Source: CAVQBP01 sp963782475 (GTDB lineage: Bacteria; Bacteroidota; Ignavibacteria; Ignavibacteriales; Ignavibacteriaceae). Taken from it: 64,000 bases of DNA. Of the stretch, positions 52,433 through 60,723 are shown in pieces. Below the pieces are notes generated by a model that did no database searches, was not told the DNA's origin, and saw only the letters and a program-made list of their open reading frames with translations. Numbering within the stretch: the first letter of the stretch is position 1; every line of letters starts with the position of its first letter. The position numbers were made by a program, and so were the translations under genes. Location of the stretch: NCBI GenBank assembly GCA_963782475.1, contig CAWAJW010000003.1, forward strand, positions 496,001-560,000, in the 5' to 3' direction.

Positions 52433-53368
52433 ATGATAGATAGAAAAGTGATAGATTTGATTTTAAAAAAAATAATTATATTTCTTATATTTTCGACTTT
52501 TGTTTGGAGCCAAAATAAACATATAAAAATTCATTATGAAATAACTCCAAAGTCAAAAATCTTAGCTATTTATCACTGTACTCGTCCCCCTTTATTTCTA
52601 TTTAATAATGATAATTACGAAATAAGAGATTATGGTCCACCGGATTTACCAAGTGTGGATTCCGGATGTATAACTGCGCAAAGCGGGAAATATGAAATAA
52701 ATGATGAAAAAATTATATTCTATACTAAAGAACCTTCAGAGAATTATTTTTTGAATGATAACGTTAAATATTACGATACGCTTTTCATCTCACCAGATTC
52801 TATACTAAATAAAGATTCCTTGAATTATTTTACAAATTTAGACTCAATGATTAATAACATAATTCCTGAGTCTATAAGTGAATATTTTAGAATATATTGG
52901 GATCAAAAGGAATATCTATTCAACAGACAAGATGTTTTAAAATTATGTAATATTATTAATTCAACAAATACAATTCCTAGCGAAAGGGAATTCTATTGTT
53001 ATAAAAAAAATATAAATAAAAATAATAGTAATTTTCCCAAGCTGCCAAAAAAATTCCAAAAATATTTGTTCAAAAAGAAAAAGATTGCAAAGATAATTTC
53101 TTCTGATTCTATAGATAATAGTTTTATAATAAATAAGGGAATATCTGACAACTTGTTCGAAGGCGGTTGGTTTTTTTATAAACAGAAATTAAAATTGGTA
53201 ATTGTAACACTATTTAAAAATACTGCTAAAATAATTCCTCAAAATTTTGATAATAAATTAAGCCACTTTTATTTACAAAACAGAATGATTCAAGAATCTA
53301 AAATTGTCCAAAAAGAATTTGATGAAATACTAAGTCTATTGAAAGAAATAAAAGTTGGTTCTGTTTAA
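52433..53368 (+). CDS. Predicted exported protein, 311 aa
   Basis: ATG 52433 is four bases after R'. Hydrophobic segment LILKKIIIFLIFSTFVWSQ acts as signal peptide. The mature chain is polar, with KILAIYHCTRPPLFLFNNDN and YGPPDLPSVDSGCITAQSGK (a Cys in each) and a Lys-rich centre. Late in the sequence are LFEGGWFFYKQKLKLVIVTL and a helical tail. No family is recognised. Cassette 47. Confidence 0.65.
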   Translation: MIDRKVIDLILKKIIIFLIFSTFVWSQNKHIKIHYEITPKSKILAIYHCTRPPLFLFNNDNYEIRDYGPPDLPSVDSGCITAQSGKYEINDEKIIFYTKEPSENYFLNDNVKYYDTLFISPDSILNKDSLNYFTNLDSMINNIIPESISEYFRIYWDQKEYLFNRQDVLKLCNIINSTNTIPSEREFYCYKKNINKNNSNFPKLPKKFQKYLFKKKKIAKIISSDSIDNSFIINKGISDNLFEGGWFFYKQKLKLVIVTLFKNTAKIIPQNFDNKLSHFYLQNRMIQESKIVQKEFDEILSLLKEIKVGSV

Positions 53369-53391
53369 CTTCAAGCAGTAAATAAATATTT

Positions 53392-53623
53392 GTATAACAA
53401 TGCAATTTAAGTTGACAGCATTTTACGCATTCGGATTTTTAGAGATTTTTAAAGTAGATGATCCGCTTAAAGTATCTTGTTCAACGTAGTCAAATTAATT
53501 AATAGTCTTGCAAACTGTGCTTGTCGTAAACGGAAAGTTAAGCACAGTTTGCTTAATCTTCGGCAGAAGTAATAAAAGAAAGTTTCTTGTTATGGGCTGC
53601 AACTTAATTGCGGTTCGTTAGGC
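53392..53623 (+). repeat. attC site 47
   Basis: R'' GTATAAC 53392-53398, R' GTTAGGC 53617-53623, 232 bp. Cassette 47 ends pair over 12 bases (GTTATACAAATA / TATTTGTATAAC). Confidence 0.93.
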
Positions 53624-53650
53624 TGTAAACAAAAATAAAGATTGATAAAA

Positions 53651-54252
53651 ATGAAAAGAATAATTTTCTCATTATTTATTTTAATTATTACATCCGCATC
53701 ATTTTCCCAAGTTATAAAGTTGGGAGGGACAATAGATATTTTAACTGGAGGTAAAAATATAAGTTATATGGTCGGGCCAAATTTACTATTTGAATATATT
53801 TTTGAACAATTACCGATATCTATTACTGGAAGTACTCACTTTTATTTATCTGAACTAAGTAATGAAAATAAATATTTAAGCAATTTCACTTATAAAACAT
53901 TCGGATTAGGAATATCGATTAAATATTATCCAATTACCTGGTCAATTGAACCTTATATTGGATTCGGTTCAACATTTAATACAAATAATATTAATCAACC
54001 TGGAAATGCTCAATTTATCGATAATAGACAAATATTATTAAGAGAAGTAAAAAATAATATATCTGAAGAATTATTTTGGGTTTACTACTTTCTGTTAATA
54101 CCCCAATAAATGTAACTATAGAAAGTGTATATAAAATTAATAAACCGAATTCTAAAATAGCTTTAATTTCATATCCTAATGAAGAATTAATCGAACAAAC
54201 TCTAGATTTTAATTCTTTGTTTTTTAAAATTGGTTTGGTTGTAAAAATATAG
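53651..54252 (+). pseudogene. Outer-membrane barrel-like protein, frameshifted at ~54070
   Basis: Signal peptide MKRIIFSLFILIITSASFSQ, then VIKLGGTIDILTGGKNISYM and barrel strands to NNISEELFW, where the frame runs into a stop at 54109. An alternate frame continues LGLLLSVNTPINVTIESVYK and ends with FFKIGLVVKI at 54252. The complete protein would be ~200 residues, ending in a barrel-type strand. ATG 53642 is an alternative start. Cassette 48. Confidence 0.6.
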
Positions 54253-54256
54253 GTCA

Positions 54257-54488
54257 GCCTAACAATGCAATTTAAGTTGACAGCTTTTTACGCATTCGGC
54301 TTTTTAAAGATTTTTGAAGTAGATGATCCGCATAAATTATCTTATTCAACGTAGTCAAATTAATTAATAGGCTTGCAAACTGTGCTTGTCGTAAACGGAA
54401 ATTTAAACACAGTTTGCTTAATCTTTGGCAGTAATAATATATAAAAGTTTCTAGTTATGGGCTGCAACTTAATTGCGGTTCGTTAGGC
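54257..54488 (+). repeat. attC site 48
   Basis: R'' GCCTAAC 54257-54263, R' GTTAGGC 54482-54488, 232 bp. Minor differences in L'' (GACAGCTTTTTACGC) and inner stem. Cassette 48 ends pair as GTTAGGCTG / CAGCCTAAC. Confidence 0.93.
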
Positions 54489-54520
54489 AATAGTAATTAA
54501 AAATTAAAGAGAAAAATATT

Positions 54521-55177
54521 ATGTTATTTGGTGAACCAACAAAAAAAGGTGCTGGAATAATTTTATGGGGAGATTATCATGATTTAAACAACCTCTATGG
54601 AACCATTAGTAGATTATCTGATTCATTAGGTCCAGAAGATTCAATAAGTGATTTTGTTTTAGGATTATGTTATGAAATTCGCCATGCATATCAAGGTGAT
54701 AGGGAAATTAAAGAATTCGGAGAAAATGAATTAAGCAAAGTAAAATATTTTGGTGTAAAATTATTGTGGCCATATTTTATCATTCAAGTAGGTTTAATTA
54801 GATGGGTAGCAAGTTATACTACAACTAATTCTGAGCAACAATCAAATCTCTACCGTTTAGAAAATATTATTGAGACTTCATTAAAGGAGGCTTCAATATC
54901 AATAGCTGATGAATGTTTATATTGGCTAAAACATTTCAGAGGTTTTTCAAATGATTATCTTGATCAATATTTAAATGAAATTACATATCGATATCTTTTT
55001 GATGAGACAATTGAAAAGAAAAGAATAAATAGATTACCAAAAGTACTAAAGATGACTTGGGAATTATCGAACGAATATAAAGAATTCGAATCATATTTAA
55101 TCAAGATGGCAAAAGAAAAAGGTTGTCGTCCTAAAGAATTAAGAGACTTGAAAGAATGGCCGGAATTCAATTGGTAA
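54521..55177 (+). CDS. Cytosolic protein, possibly DUF6904, 218 aa
   Basis: It starts MLFGEPTKKGAGIILWGDYH, then DLNNLYGTISRLSDSLG, a well-formed opening that I associate with DUF6904 ('GxGixLxGDYxDLxxL'). The rest is helical: FVLGLCYEIRHAYQGDREIK, WPYFIIQVGLIRWVASYTTT. No signal peptide. Function is not known to me. GAGAAA stands before the ATG. It is one of the few soluble single-gene cassettes (49). Confidence 0.65.
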   Translation: MLFGEPTKKGAGIILWGDYHDLNNLYGTISRLSDSLGPEDSISDFVLGLCYEIRHAYQGDREIKEFGENELSKVKYFGVKLLWPYFIIQVGLIRWVASYTTTNSEQQSNLYRLENIIETSLKEASISIADECLYWLKHFRGFSNDYLDQYLNEITYRYLFDETIEKKRINRLPKVLKMTWELSNEYKEFESYLIKMAKEKGCRPKELRDLKEWPEFNW

Positions 55178-55191
55178 CAAAAAAAATTGTT

Positions 55192-55424
55192 GCCTAACAA
55201 TGCAATTTAAGTTGACAGCATTTTACGCATTGGGCTTTTTTGAGATTTTTAAGGTAGATGATCCGCAAAAAGTATCTTGTTCAACGTAGTCAAATTAATT
55301 AATAGTCTTGCAAACTGTGCTTCTCGTAAACGGAAAGTTAAGCACAGTTTGCTTAATCATCGGCAGAAGTAATAAATAGAAAGTTTCTTGATTTGGGCTG
55401 CAACTTAATTGCGGTTCGTTAGGC
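55192..55424 (+). repeat. attC site 49
   Basis: R'' GCCTAAC 55192-55198, R' GTTAGGC 55418-55424, 233 bp. Cassette 49 ends pair as GTTAGGCAA / TTGCCTAAC. Confidence 0.93.
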
Positions 55425-55459
55425 AGTATATAAATTATCAAACATTTATAGAGTATTAT

Positions 55460-56401
55460 ATGAAATATCTTTTTTCTATTTTATTAGCATTTGTTGTTAT
55501 TTCTTGCAATTCTCAGAAACCGGAATTCAGTGAAAACAATATAGAAAAGACAAGTGAAATAGCCTTAAAATACATTCAATCTAAAGATTATGAATCCTTA
55601 GAAAATTTGTTCCCGAAAGCAATATTGAACACTATTAAGCCAGAAGAATTAAAACATGTTAGTGATATTGCATTTGAACTTTTAAATAAGTATGGAAAGC
55701 CAAGTGCAGAAAATATTCAACATAGCATAAGTTTAAGATACAATGGTAAAGATTCCATTTACCTGCATAATGTAGCTTATATTTTCAAAAGTAATAACCA
55801 AAATGGTAATCCCTATGATTATGAGATTTTATTTTCATTTATCGAGAAGTATGGTAGTAGCAAGATTATAGGATTTAACATTAATTCTAAACCTTTAGAC
55901 GCTAGTAATGTTAAGCTTTCAATAACTAAGCTAAATAATATAAAGCTTAGTGCAGAAGAAGTTAAGTTTTATAGAGTTTATTATGATGAAGGTGTGAAGA
56001 TAACACAATTTGGAGATAATAAAGGAGTTTTTGCTCTTCAAGGTGATAAAAATACTTTTTATAGTTCCAAACTAAAACTTTTATTTCAAAAAATCTTTGA
56101 TGAACTTGAAGATGTAAAATTTGATAAAATTGAAGTTTTTACGACTCCATTAAACCGTGGTGAAAAGCCTGAATTTATACAAGCGGATTTTATGATGACC
56201 GATAGAAATTACGGCTTGTTTATTTATTTGCCGATAAAAAATGGAGGGACTTTGTCAGATTATATTATAATCAGACAAGAACAATTCGCCAATTTAGGCT
56301 ATCAATACTATATAAGTAAAAAACAAAATCTGCAGTTAGTGGAATTACTAGAAAGTATTAAATCTAAAGATTGGGGAAAATATTATTTACAAAATCCGTA
56401 G
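55460..56401 (+). CDS. Predicted lipoprotein, 313 aa
   Basis: ATG 55460 opens MKYLFSILLAFVVISC with lipobox VISC (Cys16); codons upstream lie in attC 49. The N-terminal mature part KTSEIALKYIQSKDYESLEN and LKHVSDIAFELLNKYGKPSA resembles helical DUF3887-type domains. The C-terminal half has IEVFTTPLNRGEKPEFIQAD and FANLGYQYYISKKQNLQLVE. The family is not certain. It ends just before attC 50, whose R'' box is mutated. Cassette 50. Confidence 0.7.
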   Translation: MKYLFSILLAFVVISCNSQKPEFSENNIEKTSEIALKYIQSKDYESLENLFPKAILNTIKPEELKHVSDIAFELLNKYGKPSAENIQHSISLRYNGKDSIYLHNVAYIFKSNNQNGNPYDYEILFSFIEKYGSSKIIGFNINSKPLDASNVKLSITKLNNIKLSAEEVKFYRVYYDEGVKITQFGDNKGVFALQGDKNTFYSSKLKLLFQKIFDELEDVKFDKIEVFTTPLNRGEKPEFIQADFMMTDRNYGLFIYLPIKNGGTLSDYIIIRQEQFANLGYQYYISKKQNLQLVELLESIKSKDWGKYYLQNP

Positions 56402-56409
56402 TGGAAACT

Positions 56410-56642
56410 GCCTAATAAATGCAATTTAAGTTGACAGCATTTTACGCATTTGGTTTTTTAGAGAATTTTAATGTAGATGATCCGCTTAAAGTATCTTGTT
56501 CAATGTAGTCAAAATAATTAATAGTCTTGCAAACTGTGCTTTTCGTAAACGGAAAGTTAAGCACAGTTTGCATAAACTTCGGCAGTAGTAATAAAAAAAA
56601 GTTTCTTGTTTTGGGCTGCAACTAAATTGCGGTTCGTTAGGC
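56410..56642 (+). repeat. attC site 50 (R'' mutated to GCCTAAT)
   Basis: R'' reads GCCTAAT 56410-56416 instead of GCCTAAC. R' GTTAGGC 56636-56642, 233 bp. The spacer is nearly identical to site 51. Confidence 0.88.
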
Positions 56643-56711
56643 CATAGAAAAAAGAATGAATATATTTCAAAGAAAATCGATATATTTGTTTATTAAAATA
56701 ATGAGGATGAA

Positions 56712-56891
56712 ATGACAACAAAAGAAAAAATTAAAAAGGAAATTGATAAGATGCCGAACGATATTTTAGAAAAGGTTTACAAATATATTAATTCTCTTAG
56801 GACAAAGACTCCACAAAAAAAGAAGATTCATACATATAATCTTAAAGGTGAGCTCGATAATATAAATATTCGAGAAAGGGCGTATGAGTAA
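56712..56891 (+). CDS. Small antitoxin-like protein preceding VapC, 59 aa
   Basis: MTTKEKIKKEIDKMPNDILE, KVYKYINSLRTKTPQKKKIH and NINIRERAYE. The helical first half plus Lys-rich linker resembles DUF2281/VapB-like antitoxins encoded ahead of PIN toxins. The stop overlaps the toxin start (ATGAGTAA). GAGGATGAA precedes the ATG. Its position and length support the antitoxin role; binding is inferred. Confidence 0.72.
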   Translation: MTTKEKIKKEIDKMPNDILEKVYKYINSLRTKTPQKKKIHTYNLKGELDNINIRERAYE

Positions 56892-57294
56892 ATTATTACT
56901 TGATACAAATGTTTTAATTTATTCTATCGATGAAGGTTCAAAATATTTCAAGAAATCTCAAACTATATTTGCAGAACACTCAGAATTATATACAACTTCC
57001 AAAAATATATCAGAATTTCTCGCCGTTATAACAAGGATTCCTGCAAATCCATTATTATTAAATGATGCTTTACTCATAGTTGAAGATTTTACAAACATGA
57101 TGTCGATCCTATATCCCAACGAAGAGTCTTTTTTAATATTTCAAAATTTATTAAAAAAATATAAACCAACTGGATTAAAAATACATGATTATGAAATATT
57201 AAGTATAGGAATAGCTAATCAAATAACTACTATCGCAACATTTAATGAAAAAGATTTTAGGGAAGTCAAAGAAATAAACCTATATAGTATTTAA
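56884..57294 (+). CDS. vapC: VapC-like PIN-domain toxin
   Basis: 136 residues with the PIN acidic set: LLLDTNVLIYSID (Asp near 7), KNISEFLAVITRI (Glu near 44), KIHDYEILSIGI (Asp near 99) and TFNEKDF (Asp near 122). PIN toxins are Mg-dependent RNases, often cleaving tRNA or rRNA. Its upstream small ORF should be the antitoxin, overlapped by eight bases. Cassette 51. Confidence 0.87.
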   Translation: MSKLLLDTNVLIYSIDEGSKYFKKSQTIFAEHSELYTTSKNISEFLAVITRIPANPLLLNDALLIVEDFTNMMSILYPNEESFLIFQNLLKKYKPTGLKIHDYEILSIGIANQITTIATFNEKDFREVKEINLYSI

Positions 57295-57302
57295 ACCGCA
57301 TG

Positions 57303-57534
57303 GCCTAACAATGCAATTTAAGTTGACAGCATTTTACGCATTTGGTTTTTTAGAGAATTTTAATGTAGACGATCCGCTTAAAGTATCTTGTTCAATGTAG
57401 TCAAAATAATTAATAGTCTTGCAAACTGTGCTTTTCGTAAACGGAAAGTTAAGCACAGTTTGCATAAACTTCGGCAGTAGTAATAAAAAAAAGTTTCTTG
57501 TTTTGGGCTGCAACTTAATTGCGGTTCGTTAGCT
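57303..57534 (+). repeat. attC site 51
   Basis: R'' GCCTAAC 57303-57309, R' GTTAGCT 57528-57534, 232 bp. Almost the same sequence as site 50 (both have TTTGGTTTTTTAGAGAATTT). Cassette 51 ends pair as GTTAGGCCAT / ATGGCCTAAC. Confidence 0.93.
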
Positions 57535-57613
57535 GCTAAAAGTAATATAGTGAATTATTAATTAAATATGTGTATATTAGTCACAATGATACACACGTAA
57601 ATTGGAGATAGAA

Positions 57614-57808
57614 ATGAGAACTAACATTGTAATAGATGACAAACTTATGTCAGTAGCTCTTAAAACCTCCGGCTTAAAAACAAAGAAAGAAGTTGTTGAA
57701 GAAGGCCTAAGATTATTGGTAAAAGTAAAAAATCAAAGTAGGCTAAGGAAATTAAGAGGGAAATTGAAATGGGAAGGTAATTTAGATGAAATGAGACAAG
57801 ACAAATGA
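57614..57808 (+). CDS. vapB: VapB-type antitoxin
   Basis: MRTNIVIDDKLMSVALKTSG, LKTKKEVVEEGLRLLVKVKN and a tail LRGKLKWEGNLDEMRQDK. This is the type II VapB ribbon-helix-helix pattern ('mRTnivIDd.Lm..Al..sg.kTKkevVe.gLrlLv...'). The start of vapC overlaps the stop by four bases. ATTGGAGAT lies before the ATG. It should repress the operon and block VapC. Confidence 0.93.
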   Translation: MRTNIVIDDKLMSVALKTSGLKTKKEVVEEGLRLLVKVKNQSRLRKLRGKLKWEGNLDEMRQDK

Positions 57809-58209
57809 TACTTGTCGATTCTTCAGTATTGATAGATTATTTTAACGGAACTGAAAACTGGCAAGTTGAAAAACTTGATGAAATATTAGGAAAAGAAATA
57901 ATTGTAATAGGTGACTACATACTAGTTGAAGTCTTACAAGGATTCAAAAATGATAAAGATTATGAAACTGCTAAAAACATACTTAGCTATTTCCCATGTT
58001 TCAATATTTGTGGAGAAGAAATAGCGATAAAAAGTTCGAATAATTATAGACAACTGAGAAAAAAGGGGATTACAATTCGTAAAACCATAGATGTAATAAT
58101 TGGTACATTTTGTATCGAGAACGACCTTCAATTACTTCATAATGATAAAGATTTCTTTCCATTAGAAAAATATTTGGGGTTAAAAACAGTAATATTAAAG
58201 AGCAGCTAA
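57805..58209 (+). CDS. vapC: VapC-type PIN-domain toxin
   Basis: 134 residues: MILVDSSVLIDYFNGTENWQ (Asp5), VIGDYILVEVLQGFKNDKDY (Glu near 46), RKTIDVIIGTFCIENDLQLL (Asp near 98) and LHNDKDFFPLEKYLGLK (Asp near 116-118), all four PIN acidic positions. It ends with the stop TAA inside the R'' box of attC 52, so the gene fills the cassette completely. Adjacent to VapB, cassette 52. Confidence 0.93.
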   Translation: MILVDSSVLIDYFNGTENWQVEKLDEILGKEIIVIGDYILVEVLQGFKNDKDYETAKNILSYFPCFNICGEEIAIKSSNNYRQLRKKGITIRKTIDVIIGTFCIENDLQLLHNDKDFFPLEKYLGLKTVILKSS

Positions 58210-58283
58210 CATCTTTAATAAGTAAAAAGTCAATATGCAATAGCTGTCCTGACAAAAAAAGTTTTGTAAAAAAAAGTAAATCA

Positions 58284-58509
58284 CAACTTCTATAAGCTAT
58301 AGCAATCAATCATTTAACCTTAAACAACCAAGACTGCCAAAATATCTGTAAGGCACACTATGGTAACCAAACATCTTTCGGGACTTTCTTCAAGAAAACT
58401 TGAAGATGTATTGAAAAGACAATACAATTCCAGATATATAATAGGCATGCGCATTACTACCCAATCAATGCAAACGATTATGCCGGTAAAAGCAAATCAG
58501 TTATGTGCC
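58284..58509 (-). ncRNA. Candidate bridge RNA of IS copy 6
   Basis: Guide complements at 58500-58508 and 58466-58473, unchanged from copy 1. Confidence 0.5.
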
Positions 58510-59516
58510 GGGGCTTGTAATGCGCGGCCATTGTAAAGACTTTCTATGAATAAGTTCTTGACCTTTAAATTTATTATTAAAGCCAGATTTATATTTTAGG
58601 ACAAAAAAGACGATCCGGGCAATTTCTTTAGCAATAATAGTTTTAGCAATGAATTTATTTTTTCTTCTAAGCAGGGAGGTATGGTAGTTACGAATAACAG
58701 GATAATACTGGATAGCCCGAATGGCAGCCTCAGAGAAAGCGACTTTAAGATATTTATTACCATCTTTAGAAGCCCTCTGCTTGGATTTACCAGCGGAATT
58801 CCGTGCAGAAGGTGTAAGTCTTGAGTAAGAGAAGAAATTCTTAAGGTCAGGGAAGCGGTTAATATCGTCAACTTCCAGTAAAATAGAAAAGGCATTGATT
58901 ATACCGATTCCAGGGATCCAAAGTAGTCTTTGAATATCATCATTAGGAATAAGGGATGGATGGAGCTGTTTTTCAATATCAATGATTTGTTCATTGAGAA
59001 GAGTTTGCAGTTCAGATAATTGCTCATATTGGAATTTGGGTATTCGGTCAAGTTGAGCAGGAGAATCAAAGTTAAATTTAGCAAGAAACAGGTGCATAGA
59101 ATTGGTTACGGAAGTATGTCGCTGAACAATTTTAAGTCTTGCTCTGAGGGCATCGCGAAGGAAGGGGTGTTGGTTAGAAATTTTATGTGCTACAGGAATA
59201 TAGTTCATTCTAAGGAGCTGAGCAAGAGTAAGAGAATCAACTTTATCAGTTTTAACTTTAGCATAAGCAATAGCCTTAACATATTTAGCGTGAGCAAGAA
59301 TCAAAGGGATGTTAATAGAATCAAGGAGATCACTTAACCAATACCAGGACATAGTAGATTCAACAGTGGTGATATGTTGACCGGGGATAGAGGAGAAATA
59401 CTGAATGAAGTTATGAGGAAGATTTTAAAATTATCTTTTTTAACGACATTACCATCAGGTTCAACAGTAGTTAAAAAAGAAGTAAATTTGTGAAGATCAA
59501 TTCCAGTGTAATACAT
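58501..59516 (-). pseudogene. IS110-family transposase, copy 6, frameshifted
   Basis: One T is missing in the run near 59422-59426, the same change as in copy 3. The remaining frame from ATG 59352 gives 283 residues without Asp6 and Glu53. It also has a few private changes (PAQLDR for PTQLDG). Confidence 0.85.
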
Positions 59517-59828
59517 TTGATACCTCCTAAGTTAAAGTTAATTGGTAATGCTAAATTTAACTTTTTACTTATTGGAAATATCAATGCAATTTAAGTTGAC
59601 AGCATTTTACGCATTGGGCTTTTTAGAGATTTTTGAAGTAGATGATCCGCATAAATTATCTTGTTCAACGTAGTCAAATTAATTAATAGTCCTGCAAACT
59701 GTGTTTGTCGTTAAACGGAAATTTAAGAACAGTTTGCTTAATCTTTGGCATTAGTAATAAAAATAAGTTTCTTGTTATGGCCTGCAACTTAATCGCGGTT
59801 CGTTATTCCCTACAAATGTTAAAGAGGG

Positions 59829-59857
59829 TTGACTTTTAAAGTGGTATTGAATATAAT
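59829..59857 (+). promoter_or_regulatory. Sigma-70-like promoter directly before the PIN toxin
   Basis: TTGACT (59829-59834), 17 bases, TATAAT (59852-59857). The toxin ATG is at 59864, only seven bases after the -10, so the transcript would be leaderless. No other cassette leader shows so good a match. Confidence 0.55.
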
Positions 59858-59863
59858 ATCACA

Positions 59864-60292
59864 ATGAAAAAATTCAAAGTTGTAATAGACACAAATATTA
59901 TAGTATCAGCTTTACGTTCAAGAAATGGATATTCATTTAAACTTCTTTCAATAATAGATGATGAAAGATTTCAAGTATTTATTTCAATACCAGTAATACT
60001 TGAATATGAAGATGCTATTAAAAGAGAAAAATCGATTATCAAATTAAAAAAAAATGAAATAGATGATGTTTTAGATTATATAAGTTTAATCGCAGAAAAA
60101 AGAAAAATCTATTATTTGTGGAGACCATACTTAAAAGATAGAAAAGATGATATGTTTCTTGAATTAGCAGTAGAATCTGAAAGTGATTACATAATTACTT
60201 ACAATAAGAGAGATTTTGAAGGGATAGAAAAATTTGGAATAAGAATAATAAAGCCAAAAGAATTTTTAAAAGAGATAGGAGAAGAAATATGA
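59864..60292 (+). CDS. PIN-family toxin (PIN_3-like)
   Basis: 142 residues: KFKVVIDTNIIVSALRSRNG (Asp8), FISIPVILEYEDAIKR (Glu near 50), LKDRKDDMFLELAVESESDY (Asp near 98-99) and IITYNKRDFEGIEKFGIRII (Asp near 122). This is the 'putative toxin component, PIN family' layout with 'p.D.kDd.flela'. The antitoxin follows with a four-base overlap, reversed order from VapBC. Cassette 53. Confidence 0.9.
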   Translation: MKKFKVVIDTNIIVSALRSRNGYSFKLLSIIDDERFQVFISIPVILEYEDAIKREKSIIKLKKNEIDDVLDYISLIAEKRKIYYLWRPYLKDRKDDMFLELAVESESDYIITYNKRDFEGIEKFGIRIIKPKEFLKEIGEEI

Positions 60293-60480
60293 GTACCATA
60301 AGTTTAAGATTGCCGGAATCATTACATAAAAAAGCGCGAGAATTAGCCAAAAAAGAAAACACCTCAATAAATCAATTAATTTCTTCAGCTTTAGCAGAGA
60401 AAGTATCAGCATTAATGACAGAAGAATATATAGAACAAAGAGCAAAAAGAGCAAGCAAGGGAAAGTTTAAAAAGTTTTGA
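60289..60480 (+). CDS. Ribbon-helix-helix antitoxin
   Basis: 63 residues: MSTISLRLPESLHKKARELA, KKENTSINQLISSALAEKVS and ALMTEEYIEQRAKRASKGKF. The strand-helix-helix 'tisLRLPesLhkkarela..e..SiNqlI..AlaeKv' is a CopG/HicB-like RHH antitoxin. It overlaps the toxin stop by four bases (ATGA). Probable repressor of the leaderless promoter upstream of the toxin. Confidence 0.88.
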   Translation: MSTISLRLPESLHKKARELAKKENTSINQLISSALAEKVSALMTEEYIEQRAKRASKGKFKKF

Positions 60481-60539
60481 GCAAAATTCCTAATGTTGAG
60501 GCTGATGAATTCGATAAATAAAATATAAAAAAGGGGAAG

Positions 60540-60705
60540 GTATAACAATGCAATTCAAGTTGACAGCATTTTGCGCATTCGGCTTTTTAGAGAATTTTAA
60601 AGTAGATGATCCGCTTAAAGTTTCTTGCCTGCCTGCTCGGCAGGCAGGTCTTTGGCAGAAGTAATAAATAAAAGTTACTTGTTATGGGCTGCAACTTAAT
60701 TGCGG
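60540..60705 (+). repeat. attC site 53 (degenerate, lacks R')
   Basis: R'' GTATAAC 60540-60546. The inner stem is replaced by the palindrome CCTGCCTGCTCGGCAGGCAG near 60628-60648. The 3' arm runs AATTGCGG then directly CAGTAAAGG, so the R' box (about nine bases) has been deleted. Confidence 0.85.
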
Positions 60706-60723
60706 CAGTAAAGGGGAAATAAA

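Larger units (their letters stand above)
58211..59582 (-). mobile_element. IS110-family (IS1111-like) element, copy 6
   Basis: 1372 bp, same orientation and position. The target left half is GCAGCTAAC, with two mismatches to the guide. Confidence 0.9.
58204..59808 (+). repeat. attC site 52, interrupted by IS copy 6
   Basis: R'' AGCTAAC 58204-58210, rest from 59583, R' GTTATTC 59802-59808. Inner stem slightly decayed (CTGTGTTTG / AAGAACAG). Cassette 52 ends pair as GTTAGCTGCT / AGCAGCTAAC. Confidence 0.88.
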
